Shown one piece after another: positions 25,027 to 32,933 of a DNA stretch of 64,000 bases. The DNA lies in the NCBI RefSeq assembly GCF_900109115.1, contig NZ_FNYV01000006.1:62001-126000 (forward strand), given 5' to 3'. The translations under genes and the position numbers were made by a program. How positions within the stretch are numbered: position 1 is the first letter of the stretch; each line of letters begins with the position of its first letter. The notes under the pieces are model-generated. The model saw only the letters and a list, made by a program, of their open reading frames with translations, had not been told where the DNA came from and searched no databases. The stretch is from Micromonospora phaseoli. Lineage in GTDB: Bacteria; Actinomycetota; Actinomycetes; Mycobacteriales; Micromonosporaceae.

Positions 25027-25143
25027 CGGCGGCACGCCAGCAGGCCCGCACCGGCGTTTGCACCCGAAGGCTCCGGGTAGCCGACGAGCGACCGCAGACG
25101 GACCGGCGTCACCGGCGCCGCCGACCAGATCGCGAGGACCGTC

Positions 25144-25320
25144 ATGGCGCATCAACGTGAGCCCGTGCAGAAGGCCGCCGAGCGCAAGCAGCGGGAAGAG
25201 GACACGCAGCGCGGACGGGACTGGGCGGACGAAGCGGCCCAGGCGCGTTCGGCCGACGATCCCCGGGCCAGGGCGCCCCACGACGCCACCGGCCGGCCCT
25301 CCCAGGGCGAGCCGATCTGA
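25144..25320 (+). CDS. Small hydrophilic hypothetical protein
   Basis: A 58-residue open frame, MAHQREPVQKAAERKQREED at its start. It is highly charged, rich in Arg, Glu, Asp and Gln, and has no hydrophobic segment. It is probably disordered or helical. GAGGA lies about nine bases before the ATG, which supports translation. No family is recognised. It is short enough to be missed by a 60-residue cutoff and converges with the GH65 gene 28 bases away. Confidence 0.6.
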   Translation: MAHQREPVQKAAERKQREEDTQRGRDWADEAAQARSADDPRARAPHDATGRPSQGEPI

Positions 25321-25348
25321 CGGCTGGTCCGACCGGCGCGGCGTCGAC

Positions 25349-27724
25349 TCAGGACGAACTCCCCGGCAGCCGGAGCAGCGGAGCACGGCCGGGGGCCTGC
25401 TCCGCTGCCGGCAGATCCCTGCGGGGCGGTGGGATCGGTACGGTCACCGGCTCTCCCCAGGCGACGCGTACCAGCTTGCCGTAGTGGCGCAGCTCCAGCA
25501 CCGCGTCTGGCTCGGCGTGGTGCAGGGCGTACGTGGTCTCGTGCGGGCGGACGTCGACCCGTAGCCGCATCCCGCACCACTGCAACGAGAACGACAGGCC
25601 GCCCAGCCGGGGCGACAGTCGGGGCGAGAAGGACGGCACCCCGTCATGGTCGCGTAGTCCACCGAACCCGCCGACCAGCGCGAGCCACGCTCCCGCGAGG
25701 GAGGCCATGTGCACCCCGTCCCGGGTGTTCTCGTTCAGGTCGTGCAGGTCCATCAGCGCGGCCTCGCGCAGGTAGCTGTGCGCCAGCTCGGGGTAGCCGA
25801 CCTCCGCCGCCAGTACGGCCTGGGTGCAGGCCGACAGCGAGGAGTCCCGGACGGTGCGCCGCTCGTAGTAGAGGAAGTTGCGCAGCTTCTCCTCGCTGGT
25901 GAACGCGTCCCCACGCCAGTGCATGGCCAGCACCAGGTCGGCCTGCTTGACCACCTGCTTGCGGTACAGGTCGAAGTACGGATAGTGCAGCAGCAGCGGG
26001 TACTTGTCCGGCGGGGTCTGCGCGAAGTCCCACTCCTGTAGCCGGGTGAAGCCCTCCACCTGCTGGTGCACGTCCAGCTCGGTGTCGTACGGGATGTGCA
26101 TGGCCGCGGCGGCGTCCCGCCAGCTGGCGGCCTCCTCGTCGGTGACGCCGAGGTGGAAAGCCTGCTCGCGGTAGCGCATCACCACGTCGGCGGCGGCGAG
26201 CAGGTTCCGTTGCGCCATCAGGTTGGTGTAGATGTTGTCGTTCTTGACAGCGGTGTATTCGTCCGGGCCGGTGACCCCGTCGATGTGGTAGTGGCCCTCG
26301 CGGTCGTGGTGCCCGAGCGAACGCCACAGCCGGGCGGTCTCCACCAGCAGGGTCAGCCCGATCTCCTGCTCCAGCTGACGGTCCCCGCTGACCAGCACGT
26401 AGCGGCGCAGCGCGTCGGCGATGCCGGCGGCGACGTGGAACGCGGCGGTGCCGGCCGGCCAGTAGCCCGAGGATTCCGGCCCCTCGATGGTGCGCCACGG
26501 GAAGGCCGCGCCCTCCAGGTTGAGGGTGCGGGCCCGTTCGTGGGCCTGTGCCAGTGTCGAGTACCGCCAGTACAGCGCGTCCCGCACGGCGGCGGGATGG
26601 GTGTACGTCAGCACCGGCAGGACGAACATCTCGGTGTCCCAGAAGGCGTGTCCGTCGTAGCCGGGCCCGGTGAGCCCCTTGGCGGAGATCGGCCGGCGTT
26701 CCGCGCGGGCACCGGCCTGTAGCACGTGGAACAGCCCGAACCGGACCGCCTGCTGTACCTCCGGATCGCCGTCGACCTCCACGTCGGCGGCGTCCCAGAA
26801 CTCGTCGAGGTACTCCCGCTGCTCGCGGGCGAGCCCGTCCCAGCCGTCCAGTTTGGCGGCGGCGAGCGCCGCGCCGACCTGGTCGCGCAGCGCCGGCAGC
26901 GAACGGCGGCTGGACCAGCCGTACGTCAGGTACTTCACCACGCGCAGCTTCTGGCCCGGTTCCAGCACGCACGCGATGGTGGTACGCACCCAGTCCTCGT
27001 ACCCCTCGGACTCGGACATGATCCGGGCCGGCGACTCCACCTCGTGATCCATCGCGGCAGCCACCCGCAGCCCGGAGACCTTCGTCCGGTGGATCAGCAA
27101 CCCGCCGTTGGCGGTGGTCAGCTCCTCCTCCGCCTCCAGGGGGGACTCCAGCACCGCGGCGACACGCGGGTCGCGGCTCTGTGGCGGCAGCGTCTCGTTG
27201 GCCACCAGCTCCGACTGGACGATCAGCCGCAGCGGCTTGCCGTCGGCGACCTCCACCTCGTAGTGGATCGCGGCGACCGAGCGCTGCCGGAAGGACACCA
27301 GCCGGGTGCTGTTCATCCGGACCTCGCGGCCGGCCGGCGAGCGCCAGTGCAGCGACCGGTGCAGCGTCCCGGCGCGCAGGTCCAGGATCCGCTCGTGGGC
27401 GAGCACCTCGCCGTAACGCACGTCGAGCGGCTCGTCGTCGACCATCAGCCGGATCAGCTTGCCGTTGGTGACGTTGACGATGGTCTGGCCGGACTCGGGG
27501 AAGCCGTACCCGGCCTCGGCGTACGGCAGGGGACGCAGCTCGTAGAAGGAGTTGAGGTAGGTGCCGGGCAGGCCGTGCGGCTCGCCCTCGTCCAGGTTGC
27601 CCCGCAGGCCGACGTGCCCGTTGGACAGCGCGAAGACCGATTCGGACTGGGCGAGCACGTCCATGTCGAGCCGGGTCTCCCGGACGTGCCACGGCTCGAC
27701 CGGGTACGCCCGCTCCCGGATCAC
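25349..27724 (-). CDS. Glycoside hydrolase family 65 disaccharide phosphorylase
   Basis: A 791-residue GH65 enzyme. An N-terminal beta-sandwich opens with NGHVGLRGNLDEG. The central (alpha/alpha)6 barrel has GHAFWDTEMFVLP near residue 357 and the catalytic acid segment DGVTGPDEYTAVKNDN (Glu near 489). The C-terminal beta domain has LRVDVRPHETTYAL. Such enzymes reversibly phosphorolyse trehalose, maltose or kojibiose to beta-glucose-1-phosphate. The next gene encodes a beta-phosphoglucomutase-type enzyme and overlaps it by ATGA, a classic pairing that converts the product to glucose-6-phosphate. Which disaccharide is used cannot be told. Confidence 0.92.
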   Translation of the reverse strand: MIRERAYPVEPWHVRETRLDMDVLAQSESVFALSNGHVGLRGNLDEGEPHGLPGTYLNSFYELRPLPYAEAGYGFPESGQTIVNVTNGKLIRLMVDDEPLDVRYGEVLAHERILDLRAGTLHRSLHWRSPAGREVRMNSTRLVSFRQRSVAAIHYEVEVADGKPLRLIVQSELVANETLPPQSRDPRVAAVLESPLEAEEELTTANGGLLIHRTKVSGLRVAAAMDHEVESPARIMSESEGYEDWVRTTIACVLEPGQKLRVVKYLTYGWSSRRSLPALRDQVGAALAAAKLDGWDGLAREQREYLDEFWDAADVEVDGDPEVQQAVRFGLFHVLQAGARAERRPISAKGLTGPGYDGHAFWDTEMFVLPVLTYTHPAAVRDALYWRYSTLAQAHERARTLNLEGAAFPWRTIEGPESSGYWPAGTAAFHVAAGIADALRRYVLVSGDRQLEQEIGLTLLVETARLWRSLGHHDREGHYHIDGVTGPDEYTAVKNDNIYTNLMAQRNLLAAADVVMRYREQAFHLGVTDEEAASWRDAAAAMHIPYDTELDVHQQVEGFTRLQEWDFAQTPPDKYPLLLHYPYFDLYRKQVVKQADLVLAMHWRGDAFTSEEKLRNFLYYERRTVRDSSLSACTQAVLAAEVGYPELAHSYLREAALMDLHDLNENTRDGVHMASLAGAWLALVGGFGGLRDHDGVPSFSPRLSPRLGGLSFSLQWCGMRLRVDVRPHETTYALHHAEPDAVLELRHYGKLVRVAWGEPVTVPIPPPRRDLPAAEQAPGRAPLLRLPGSSS

Positions 27725-28473
27725 TCGGGCGCTCCGGCGTCGAGCAGGTCGGCGAGGTCGTCCACCACCAGGTCGGCGCCGTGTGCGCGCAGTTCGTCGG
27801 CCTGACCGGCCCGGTCCACCCCGATCACGTACCCGAACCCACCGGCCCGGCCGGCTTCGACGCCGGCGAGCGCGTCCTCGAACACGACCGCCTGCGCCGG
27901 GTCCACGCCGAGCAGCTTCGCCCCGGCGAGGAAGGTGTCCGGGTGCGGCTTGCCACGCAGCCCCTCGGCCTGTGCGGTCAGCCCGTCGACCCGGGCTTCG
28001 AGCAACGGTTCCAGACCGGCGGCGGCGATCACCTCCCGGCCGTTGGCGCTGGCCGTGACGACCGCTCGGCGCAGTCCTGCCGCGGCCACCGCCTTGAGGT
28101 AGGCGACCGAGCCGGGAAAGACTTCCACCCCGCCGCTGCGGATCCGCTCCAGCACCAGGGTGTTCTTCTGATTGCCGAGGCCGTGCACGGTCTGCGCGCC
28201 CGGCGGGTCCTCAGCCGAACCCTCCGGCAGGGTGATGTCCCGGGAGGCGAGGAAGGTGCGCACCCCGTCGAGGCGGGGACGGCCGTCGACGTAGCGGTGG
28301 TAGTCGGGGCCGGGATCGAACGGCCGGTACGGTTCGCCGCTGGCGGCGGCGCGCCGCCGCAGGAAGTCGTCGAAGGTCTCGGTCCAGGCGGCGTTGTGTA
28401 CCCGGGCGGTCCGCGTCAGCACACCGTCCAGGTCGAAGAGACATGCGGTCACGTGAGCAGGCAGGCCGAGCAT
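27721..28473 (-). CDS. Beta-phosphoglucomutase-family HAD enzyme
   Basis: A 250-residue HAD-superfamily enzyme with the nucleophile and acid Asp14 and Asp16 in FDLDGVLT. It has a helical cap, motif II VVTASANG and motif III GKPHPDTFLAG with motif IV VVFEDALAGVEAG. This fits beta-phosphoglucomutases that isomerise beta-glucose-1-phosphate to glucose-6-phosphate. Its stop overlaps the start of the GH65 gene, so it is the first gene of the pair and the products act in sequence. The ribosome-binding site before ATG 28473 is weak. Confidence 0.9.
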   Translation of the reverse strand: MLGLPAHVTACLFDLDGVLTRTARVHNAAWTETFDDFLRRRAAASGEPYRPFDPGPDYHRYVDGRPRLDGVRTFLASRDITLPEGSAEDPPGAQTVHGLGNQKNTLVLERIRSGGVEVFPGSVAYLKAVAAAGLRRAVVTASANGREVIAAAGLEPLLEARVDGLTAQAEGLRGKPHPDTFLAGAKLLGVDPAQAVVFEDALAGVEAGRAGGFGYVIGVDRAGQADELRAHGADLVVDDLADLLDAGAPE

Positions 28474-28557
28474 CGCACCAATCTATCCACCGCCGTGTAC
28501 GGGCAAACGCACTTCGCCGACGTTGGCGCGCCGCGAGGTCGGGCCCTGGGCCGTCGA

Positions 28558-29022
28558 TCAGTTCGGGCGCAGGGTCCAGATGACGGTCATCTCCCCGGTG
28601 ACCTTGCCCTCCTCGGTGGCGATCTCCACGGGTACCGGAAATTCCGGCCGCTCGCCGGCCTCCAGCTGCGCGATCACCTCGGCCGGTGGGCGGCCGAGCC
28701 GCGCCGTCGCCAGCACCGGCCCCATGGCGAGCTTGCGGTACCCGATCTCCGCCCGCACGGCCAGCGGCGTCGCCCGGTCGAGCAGGTGACCGAACGCGGC
28801 GAGCACCACCGCGCCGGAGGCGGTCTCGCCGAGGGTGAACATCGCCCCGGCGTGCGGGCCGCCGACGTGGTTGTGGGTGGCCGGGGAGTCGGGCAGCCGG
28901 ACGACCGCCCGGACACCGCCGTCGGCCTCGGGAGCCACCTCGACGAATTCGAAGCCGAGCGTACGGGCGAAGGGCACCGCCTCAAGCATGCCGGCCGCCA
29001 CCTGGCGCGAGTCGATGGTCAT
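28558..29022 (-). CDS. DUF4442/hotdog-fold thioesterase-like protein
   Basis: A 154-residue protein with the hotdog pattern of PaaI/YiiD-C-type thioesterases: HVGGPHAGAMFTLGETASGAVVLAAFG, which provides the central helix after the substrate strand, and ending in a beta strand EMTVIWTLRP. DUF4442 proteins are predicted acyl-CoA thioesterases, mostly untested. ATG 29022 lies 9 bases from a short perfect palindrome (29031-29046) that could be an operator for this gene. It is separate from the GH65 operon by 85 bases. Confidence 0.82.
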   Translation of the reverse strand: MTIDSRQVAAGMLEAVPFARTLGFEFVEVAPEADGGVRAVVRLPDSPATHNHVGGPHAGAMFTLGETASGAVVLAAFGHLLDRATPLAVRAEIGYRKLAMGPVLATARLGRPPAEVIAQLEAGERPEFPVPVEIATEEGKVTGEMTVIWTLRPN

Positions 29023-29030
29023 TCCCGCAT

Positions 29031-29046
29031 GTTACTTGTCAGTAAC
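29031..29046. promoter_or_regulatory. Short palindrome GTTACT-TGTC-AGTAAC
   Basis: A perfect 6-bp inverted repeat with a 4-base spacer in the gap between the hotdog gene and the divergent lipoprotein gene. Its A+T-rich arms stand out. It resembles sites bound by TetR-type repressors, but no adjacent regulator gene is present. Confidence 0.45.
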
Positions 29047-29134
29047 TACGCCCGCAAGCGCCAACGTGGCCCCTCAGACGCCTACCGCTGGTGCTGCACC
29101 GGCATCCACTCAAGGGTGAAGAGAAGGTGATGTC

Positions 29135-29731
29135 GTGAGGCTGGTACGAGCGTCCGCGGTCGGTGTGATGATCGCCCTGTCGGCCGCGGCCTGCACCGCG
29201 AACAGCGGGCCGCCGACGGCGGAGGACACGGGCAGCCCGGCACCGACGGCCCGACAGATCGCCGCCGCCTGCCAGGCTGCCGACGTCGTCACCAGCAGCG
29301 CCCCCGGCACTGCGACCTGGACGTTCACCGCGATCCGCAAGGTGACGCCGGACGACGCCACCCCGGCGCCTGAGGTCGACCAGCCGCTCACCGCCGGTGT
29401 CGACTGGGAATCCCCCGTCGACACCGACACCGCCGTCTCGGCCATCGAGAACGCCCTCGGCTACGTCGCCTCCGGCACCAGCGACACCCTGGTCGAACTC
29501 GATCGCTTCCTGTCCGGCGTCAGGGAACTACGTGCCTACGTCGGCTACGCGGCGGTGGAGAAGGTCTCCGTCCCGGTGACGGCGGACTGCCGGGGCGGTG
29601 GTGGCACCGTCGCGGGCGTCCTGTCCACCTGGTCGGACGCCGAGACCGGAGTGGTGGTCTGTGCCACCAGGTACGCCAAGGGCGAAGCCTCGGCGGTCGC
29701 GCTCCGTGCTCAAGCCGAGTTCTGCGACTGA
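29135..29731 (+). CDS. Putative lipoprotein of unknown function
   Basis: A 198-residue exported protein with a lipoprotein signal: a short Arg-containing N terminus, a hydrophobic core, and the lipobox LSAAAC (Cys20). The mature part starts TANSGPPTAEDTGSP, then is acidic with no domain I recognise. Two later Cys pairs could form disulfides: AAACQAAD and the ADCRGGGG region with VVCATRY. GTG 29135 follows GAAGGTGA. It converges with the DUF397 gene across a hairpin. Confidence 0.75.
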   Translation: MRLVRASAVGVMIALSAAACTANSGPPTAEDTGSPAPTARQIAAACQAADVVTSSAPGTATWTFTAIRKVTPDDATPAPEVDQPLTAGVDWESPVDTDTAVSAIENALGYVASGTSDTLVELDRFLSGVRELRAYVGYAAVEKVSVPVTADCRGGGGTVAGVLSTWSDAETGVVVCATRYAKGEASAVALRAQAEFCD

Positions 29732-29741
29732 CAGCGGGCGC

Positions 29742-29776
29742 CAGCTTCCCCCGGCCGTGCCATCGGGCGGAAGCTG
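29742..29776. terminator. Hairpin between convergent genes
   Basis: CAGCTTCC and GGAAGCTG are perfect 8-base arms flanking a 19-base loop that itself contains further complementary C- and G-rich bases. It can terminate the lipoprotein gene and the DUF397 gene. Confidence 0.6.
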
Positions 29777-29787
29777 CCGCTTCGAGA

Positions 29788-29976
29788 TCAGTGCTGCCTG
29801 GCGTACGCCAGGAAGGCCCGCCAGGTGGCCGGGGTGAAGGTGAGCGCGGGCCCCTGCCGGTCCTTGCTGTCCCGGACGCCGACCACGCCGGGCAGGTTGT
29901 CGGCCACCTCCACGCAGTCGCCCTGATTGCCGCTGCTGCGGCTGCTCTTGCGCCAGATCGCGCCGGTCAGGTCCAT
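29788..29976 (-). CDS. DUF397 domain protein
   Basis: A 62-residue protein containing nearly the whole DUF397 motif: WRKSSRSSGNQGDCVEVA near the start, then GVRDSKDRQGPALTFTPATW and FLAYAR. DUF397 proteins are encoded next to XRE-DUF5753 regulators throughout actinobacteria and are thought to act with them, possibly as a partner or antagonist. The ATG at 29976 overlaps the end of the XRE gene by 10 bases, so the two are translationally linked. Confidence 0.92.
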   Translation of the reverse strand: MDLTGAIWRKSSRSSGNQGDCVEVADNLPGVVGVRDSKDRQGPALTFTPATWRAFLAYARQH

Positions 29977-30767
29977 GATTCCGCCGCCTCCGAGATCATC
30001 TTCAGGGTGGCCCCGTGGGGCAACGCCTCGGCCCGGACAGACTCCCAGGTCTGTCGCAGGGAGTTTACGTCCAGAGTGCGCTCCACAATGGTGCCGCGCA
30101 TCTGGTTGTCCAGGTAGCCGAGGTCGTCGCCCTCGGGCGGCGTGGCGATCACGAACGCGCCGTTCAGCCCCGGGTAGGCGCCGACCCCCCGGGGCACCAC
30201 GTGCAGGTGCACCCGGGTCCGGCTGCCGACCTCCACCAGCCGCCGCAACTGCTCGCGCATCACCTTGGGGCCGCCGACCGGGCGCTCCAGCACCGTGTAG
30301 TCGAGCACCGCCACCAGCAGTGGCGGGCCGGGCCGGGTGAGCACCTTCTGCCGGTCGAGCCGGGCGGCCAGCGGGTGCTCGACCTGCTCCCCGACCAGAT
30401 GGCTCGCGCCCTCGTAGAGCGCTCGGGCGTACTCCTCGGTCTGCAACAGGCCGGGCACCACCAGCGGCTGGAAGCTGCACAGCGCGGTCGCCTCCTGCTC
30501 GATGGTCACCCACTCACGGAACCACGGCATCAGGCTCTCCTTGAGGATCGCCTCCCGGATCCGGACCAACAGCCCCTCGCCGTGCAGGATGTCGTCGACC
30601 CGCAGGGTGAACTCCTCCCGGGGCGCCCGACGGCACTGCTCGACCGAGGCCACCAGCGACGCCGAGTAGCTGACCTGCTCGCCGAGCGCCTCCTGGGAGA
30701 GGCCGGCCTTGGTACGCAACCGGCGCAGCTCGCCGGCGAACAACTCCAACATGGGCATTCGATCCAT
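29967..30767 (-). CDS. XRE-family helix-turn-helix regulator with DUF5753
   Basis: A 266-residue regulator. Residues ~8-62 are an XRE helix-turn-helix (LRRLRTKAGLSQEALGEQVSYSASLVASVEQ). Residues ~85-255 are DUF5753, seen in PGLLQTEEYARAL, LTRPGPPLLVAVLDYTVLERPVGG and HLHVVPRGVGAYPGLNG. This domain is specific to actinobacteria and often occurs with DUF397. ATG 30767 follows AGAGGTG with 6-base spacing. The regulator gene is divergent from a small Cys-rich gene at 31047 and overlaps DUF397, a common three-gene arrangement. No operator was identified in the gap. Confidence 0.92.
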   Translation of the reverse strand: MDRMPMLELFAGELRRLRTKAGLSQEALGEQVSYSASLVASVEQCRRAPREEFTLRVDDILHGEGLLVRIREAILKESLMPWFREWVTIEQEATALCSFQPLVVPGLLQTEEYARALYEGASHLVGEQVEHPLAARLDRQKVLTRPGPPLLVAVLDYTVLERPVGGPKVMREQLRRLVEVGSRTRVHLHVVPRGVGAYPGLNGAFVIATPPEGDDLGYLDNQMRGTIVERTLDVNSLRQTWESVRAEALPHGATLKMISEAAESWT

Positions 30768-31046
30768 CTGCGCACCTCTGCACTTCGGTGACGGCCGCGT
30801 CGTACGGCCGGGCTGGTAGGGCCCGATCGCCTTCCGAAAGTAGCGGTGTTCTCACCAGACTGTCACGCAACGGATACCCCGGGTTGCGGCAACCCGCGAG
30901 GCTTTCCGTTCCGGGGTCCGTCCGGCTTCCCCCGTCGAGACGGACCCCGGCCCCCGAACGCCCGGCCCCGAGCGCCCGGCCTCCGAGCGCTCGGCCCCGA
31001 GCGCCCTTCCCCCCGCGAGCAAAGACCCGGATCGGAGCGACCAGAC

Positions 31047-31421
31047 ATGACCAGCCCGATGCCCGACCGGCCGGTGATCAGCCACCAGCTACCGCAGCCC
31101 GGCGGCGGGCCGGCCCCCGAGCGGCCCCGGGCGTACCCGGTGCACGAGACGCCGCACACCCCGTTGCGTCCGATCTGGTGTTGCCGGGCCTGCGGAGACC
31201 CATGGCCCTGCTCGATGGCCCGGCTGCTGCTCAAGGTCGAGTACGGCCGCAACGAGATCGGCCTGTCGATCTACCTTGCCGGCCTGTTCTACGAGGCGAC
31301 CCGCGACCTCTACCGCCTCAACCCCCACGACGGCCCGGCCCCGCGCGCCCTGTTCACCCGCTTCGTCGCCTGGTCGCCCTACCGCCGCCCGATCACGGAT
31401 CCGCCCGCCGAGCCGTGTTAA
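31047..31421 (+). CDS. Small Cys-rich actinobacterial protein divergent from XRE gene
   Basis: A 124-residue protein. A Pro-rich N terminus of about 40 residues is followed by WCCRACGDPWPC (Cys45, 46, 49, 55), which looks like a metal-binding knuckle. A helical region (MARLLLKVEYGRNEIGLSIYLAGLFYEAT) follows. I recognise this as a conserved type found beside XRE-DUF5753/DUF397 genes, but with no known role. The ATG is chosen because GGAG lies about nine bases upstream; a longer open frame upstream is mostly low-complexity Pro/Arg. The stop codon lies inside a 62-bp repeat shared with 48444-48505. Confidence 0.72.
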   Translation: MTSPMPDRPVISHQLPQPGGGPAPERPRAYPVHETPHTPLRPIWCCRACGDPWPCSMARLLLKVEYGRNEIGLSIYLAGLFYEATRDLYRLNPHDGPAPRALFTRFVAWSPYRRPITDPPAEPC

Positions 31422-31476
31422 TAGGGGGCCCCTGCTCTACCGCAGGCGTTAACAGGGGGCCCTTCCTTACACCTCA
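31415..31476 (+). repeat. 62-bp GGGCCC intergenic repeat, copy A
   Basis: The copy fills the entire 52-base gap between two convergent genes and includes the stop codons of both. It matches the reverse complement of 48444-48505 at about 54 of 62 positions. It has two half-units, each with GTTAA followed by a GGGGGCCC core and joined by CTCTACCGCAGGC. The GGGCCC palindromes make it a likely bidirectional terminator or a mobile REP-like element. Confidence 0.88.
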
Positions 31477-32778
31477 GCGCCAGCCGACGTCGATGCGGTC
31501 GCCGCGCTCGTCGAAGAAGTGCAGGGCGTCCATGCGTACGTTGATCGCGAGCGGGTGGCCGGCGGAGACGGCGGGGTACGGCGCGAGGCGGACCGCCAGC
31601 TCGGCCGGGCGGCGGTGATGGCGGCCCGGGTCGTTCAGCACGCTGGTCCGGTTGCCGTTGACCGCTGGCGCCGTCGGCTCGCTGGTGGCCCGCCCGGTGA
31701 TCCGCTGCATCACCTGCCCGAACCGGCGCAGGCCGCGCTGGCCGGGCTCGGTCTCCGCGTCCACCGGGGCCCCGATGTCGTCCACCATGATCGCGGTGGC
31801 GCCGATGTCGAGGAAGGCCAGCGACTCGTGGCCGTGATGTTCCAGGTAACGGATCCGGCCCTGGAGCACGTCACCCTGGGTGTCGGGGGCGACCGGGGTG
31901 AGCGCCTCGGCCCGCATCCCGACCACGATCCGTTCGCCGTGGTAGTGCGCCACCGCCCGGCTGCGGATGTCGTCCCAGGGCAGGTAGAGCGCCTGCTCGC
32001 CGAGGGTGAGGGTGACGTACCGGTCGAGGTGTACGTAGACCGACGCCTCCAGCAGGTTCATCCGGGGGCTGCCCAGGAACGCGGCGACGTAGAGGGTGGC
32101 GGGGCGGCCGTACACCTGGGTCGGCGTGCCCACGTCCTGGAGGACACCCTTGCGCATGATGGCGACCCGGTCGGCCATGGTCAGCGCCTCGGCCTGGTCG
32201 TGCGTCACGTAGATCGTGGTGACGCCGAGTTCGCGGGTCAGGCCGGAGATCTCCGCTCGCAGCTCCGCCCGCAGCCCGCTGTCCAGGTTGGACAACGGTT
32301 CGTCCATCAGGAACAACCCGGGTCGGCGGACGATCGCCCGGCCCATCGCCACCCGCTGCCGCTGCCCGCCGGAGAGCTGGCTGGGCCGGCGGGCCAGCAC
32401 GTCGCCGATGCCGAGGGCGCTGGCCACATCGGTGACCCGCTCGCCGCGCGGCGTCGGCTCGACACCGGCCAGCTTGAGCGGAAAGGCGATGTTGTCGTTG
32501 ACGCTCATGTGCGGGTAGAGCGCGAAGTCCTGGAAGACCATCGCGATCTTCCGGTCCCGGGGCGGCAGCTCGTTGGCCAGTTCACCGTTGAGCATCACCG
32601 CCCCGGAGGTCGGGTCCTCCAGCCCGGCAACCATCCGCAGCACGGTTGACTTGCCGCAGCCCGACGGGCCGAGCAGCACCATGAACTCACCGTCGTTGAC
32701 GTCGAGATTGATGCGATCGACCGCGACCGTGCCGTCCCGGAAGACCTTGGTGACATCCTTGAGCGCGACGGTGGTCAC
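31474..32778 (-). CDS. Sugar ABC transporter ATP-binding protein (UgpC/MsmK/MalK type)
   Basis: A 434-residue ATPase of the carbohydrate-uptake type. Walker A is GPSGCGKST at residues 37-45, the signature LSGGQRQRVAMGRA, Walker B LFLMDEPLSNLD, and the H-loop is YVTHDQAEALTM. The C-terminal TOBE/OB region is about 60 residues longer than usual and ends in a further conserved-looking segment. No permease or binding-protein gene lies nearby, so it may be a shared energising subunit, as MsmK is in other actinobacteria. GTG 32778 follows a strong GGGGGAGG and is preferred to the earlier ATG. Confidence 0.9.
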   Translation of the reverse strand: MTTVALKDVTKVFRDGTVAVDRINLDVNDGEFMVLLGPSGCGKSTVLRMVAGLEDPTSGAVMLNGELANELPPRDRKIAMVFQDFALYPHMSVNDNIAFPLKLAGVEPTPRGERVTDVASALGIGDVLARRPSQLSGGQRQRVAMGRAIVRRPGLFLMDEPLSNLDSGLRAELRAEISGLTRELGVTTIYVTHDQAEALTMADRVAIMRKGVLQDVGTPTQVYGRPATLYVAAFLGSPRMNLLEASVYVHLDRYVTLTLGEQALYLPWDDIRSRAVAHYHGERIVVGMRAEALTPVAPDTQGDVLQGRIRYLEHHGHESLAFLDIGATAIMVDDIGAPVDAETEPGQRGLRRFGQVMQRITGRATSEPTAPAVNGNRTSVLNDPGRHHRRPAELAVRLAPYPAVSAGHPLAINVRMDALHFFDERGDRIDVGWR

Positions 32779-32839
32779 CGTCCCCTCCCCCAGCTCGTCG
32801 GCGAAACCCCGAATGACTGTGGCCAGCCACATGCCGAGA

Positions 32840-32933
32840 GCACATCGGGTAAACGTGCCATGTTCGAATCGTGACAGACTTATTACGTTCCATCGAATGG
32901 CGGCTATTGCCTAAAATTTGCCGCTCAGCCGGC
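32840..32933. promoter_or_regulatory. AT-rich gap upstream of the sugar ABC ATPase
   Basis: Bases ~32850-32925 are far richer in A and T than their surroundings, with TTATTACG, TGCCTAAAATTTGCC and AATGG stretches. It is the only such stretch of this length in the window. It should hold the promoter of the ABC ATPase gene; a terminator for the surface-polymer operon may also lie here, but no hairpin is clear. Confidence 0.5.

Noticed and set aside
25644..27692. Minus-strand open frame of 682 codons inside the GH65 region
   Set aside because: It is a +1-type shadow of the GH65 gene, made of Arg/Ala/Gly-rich sequence.
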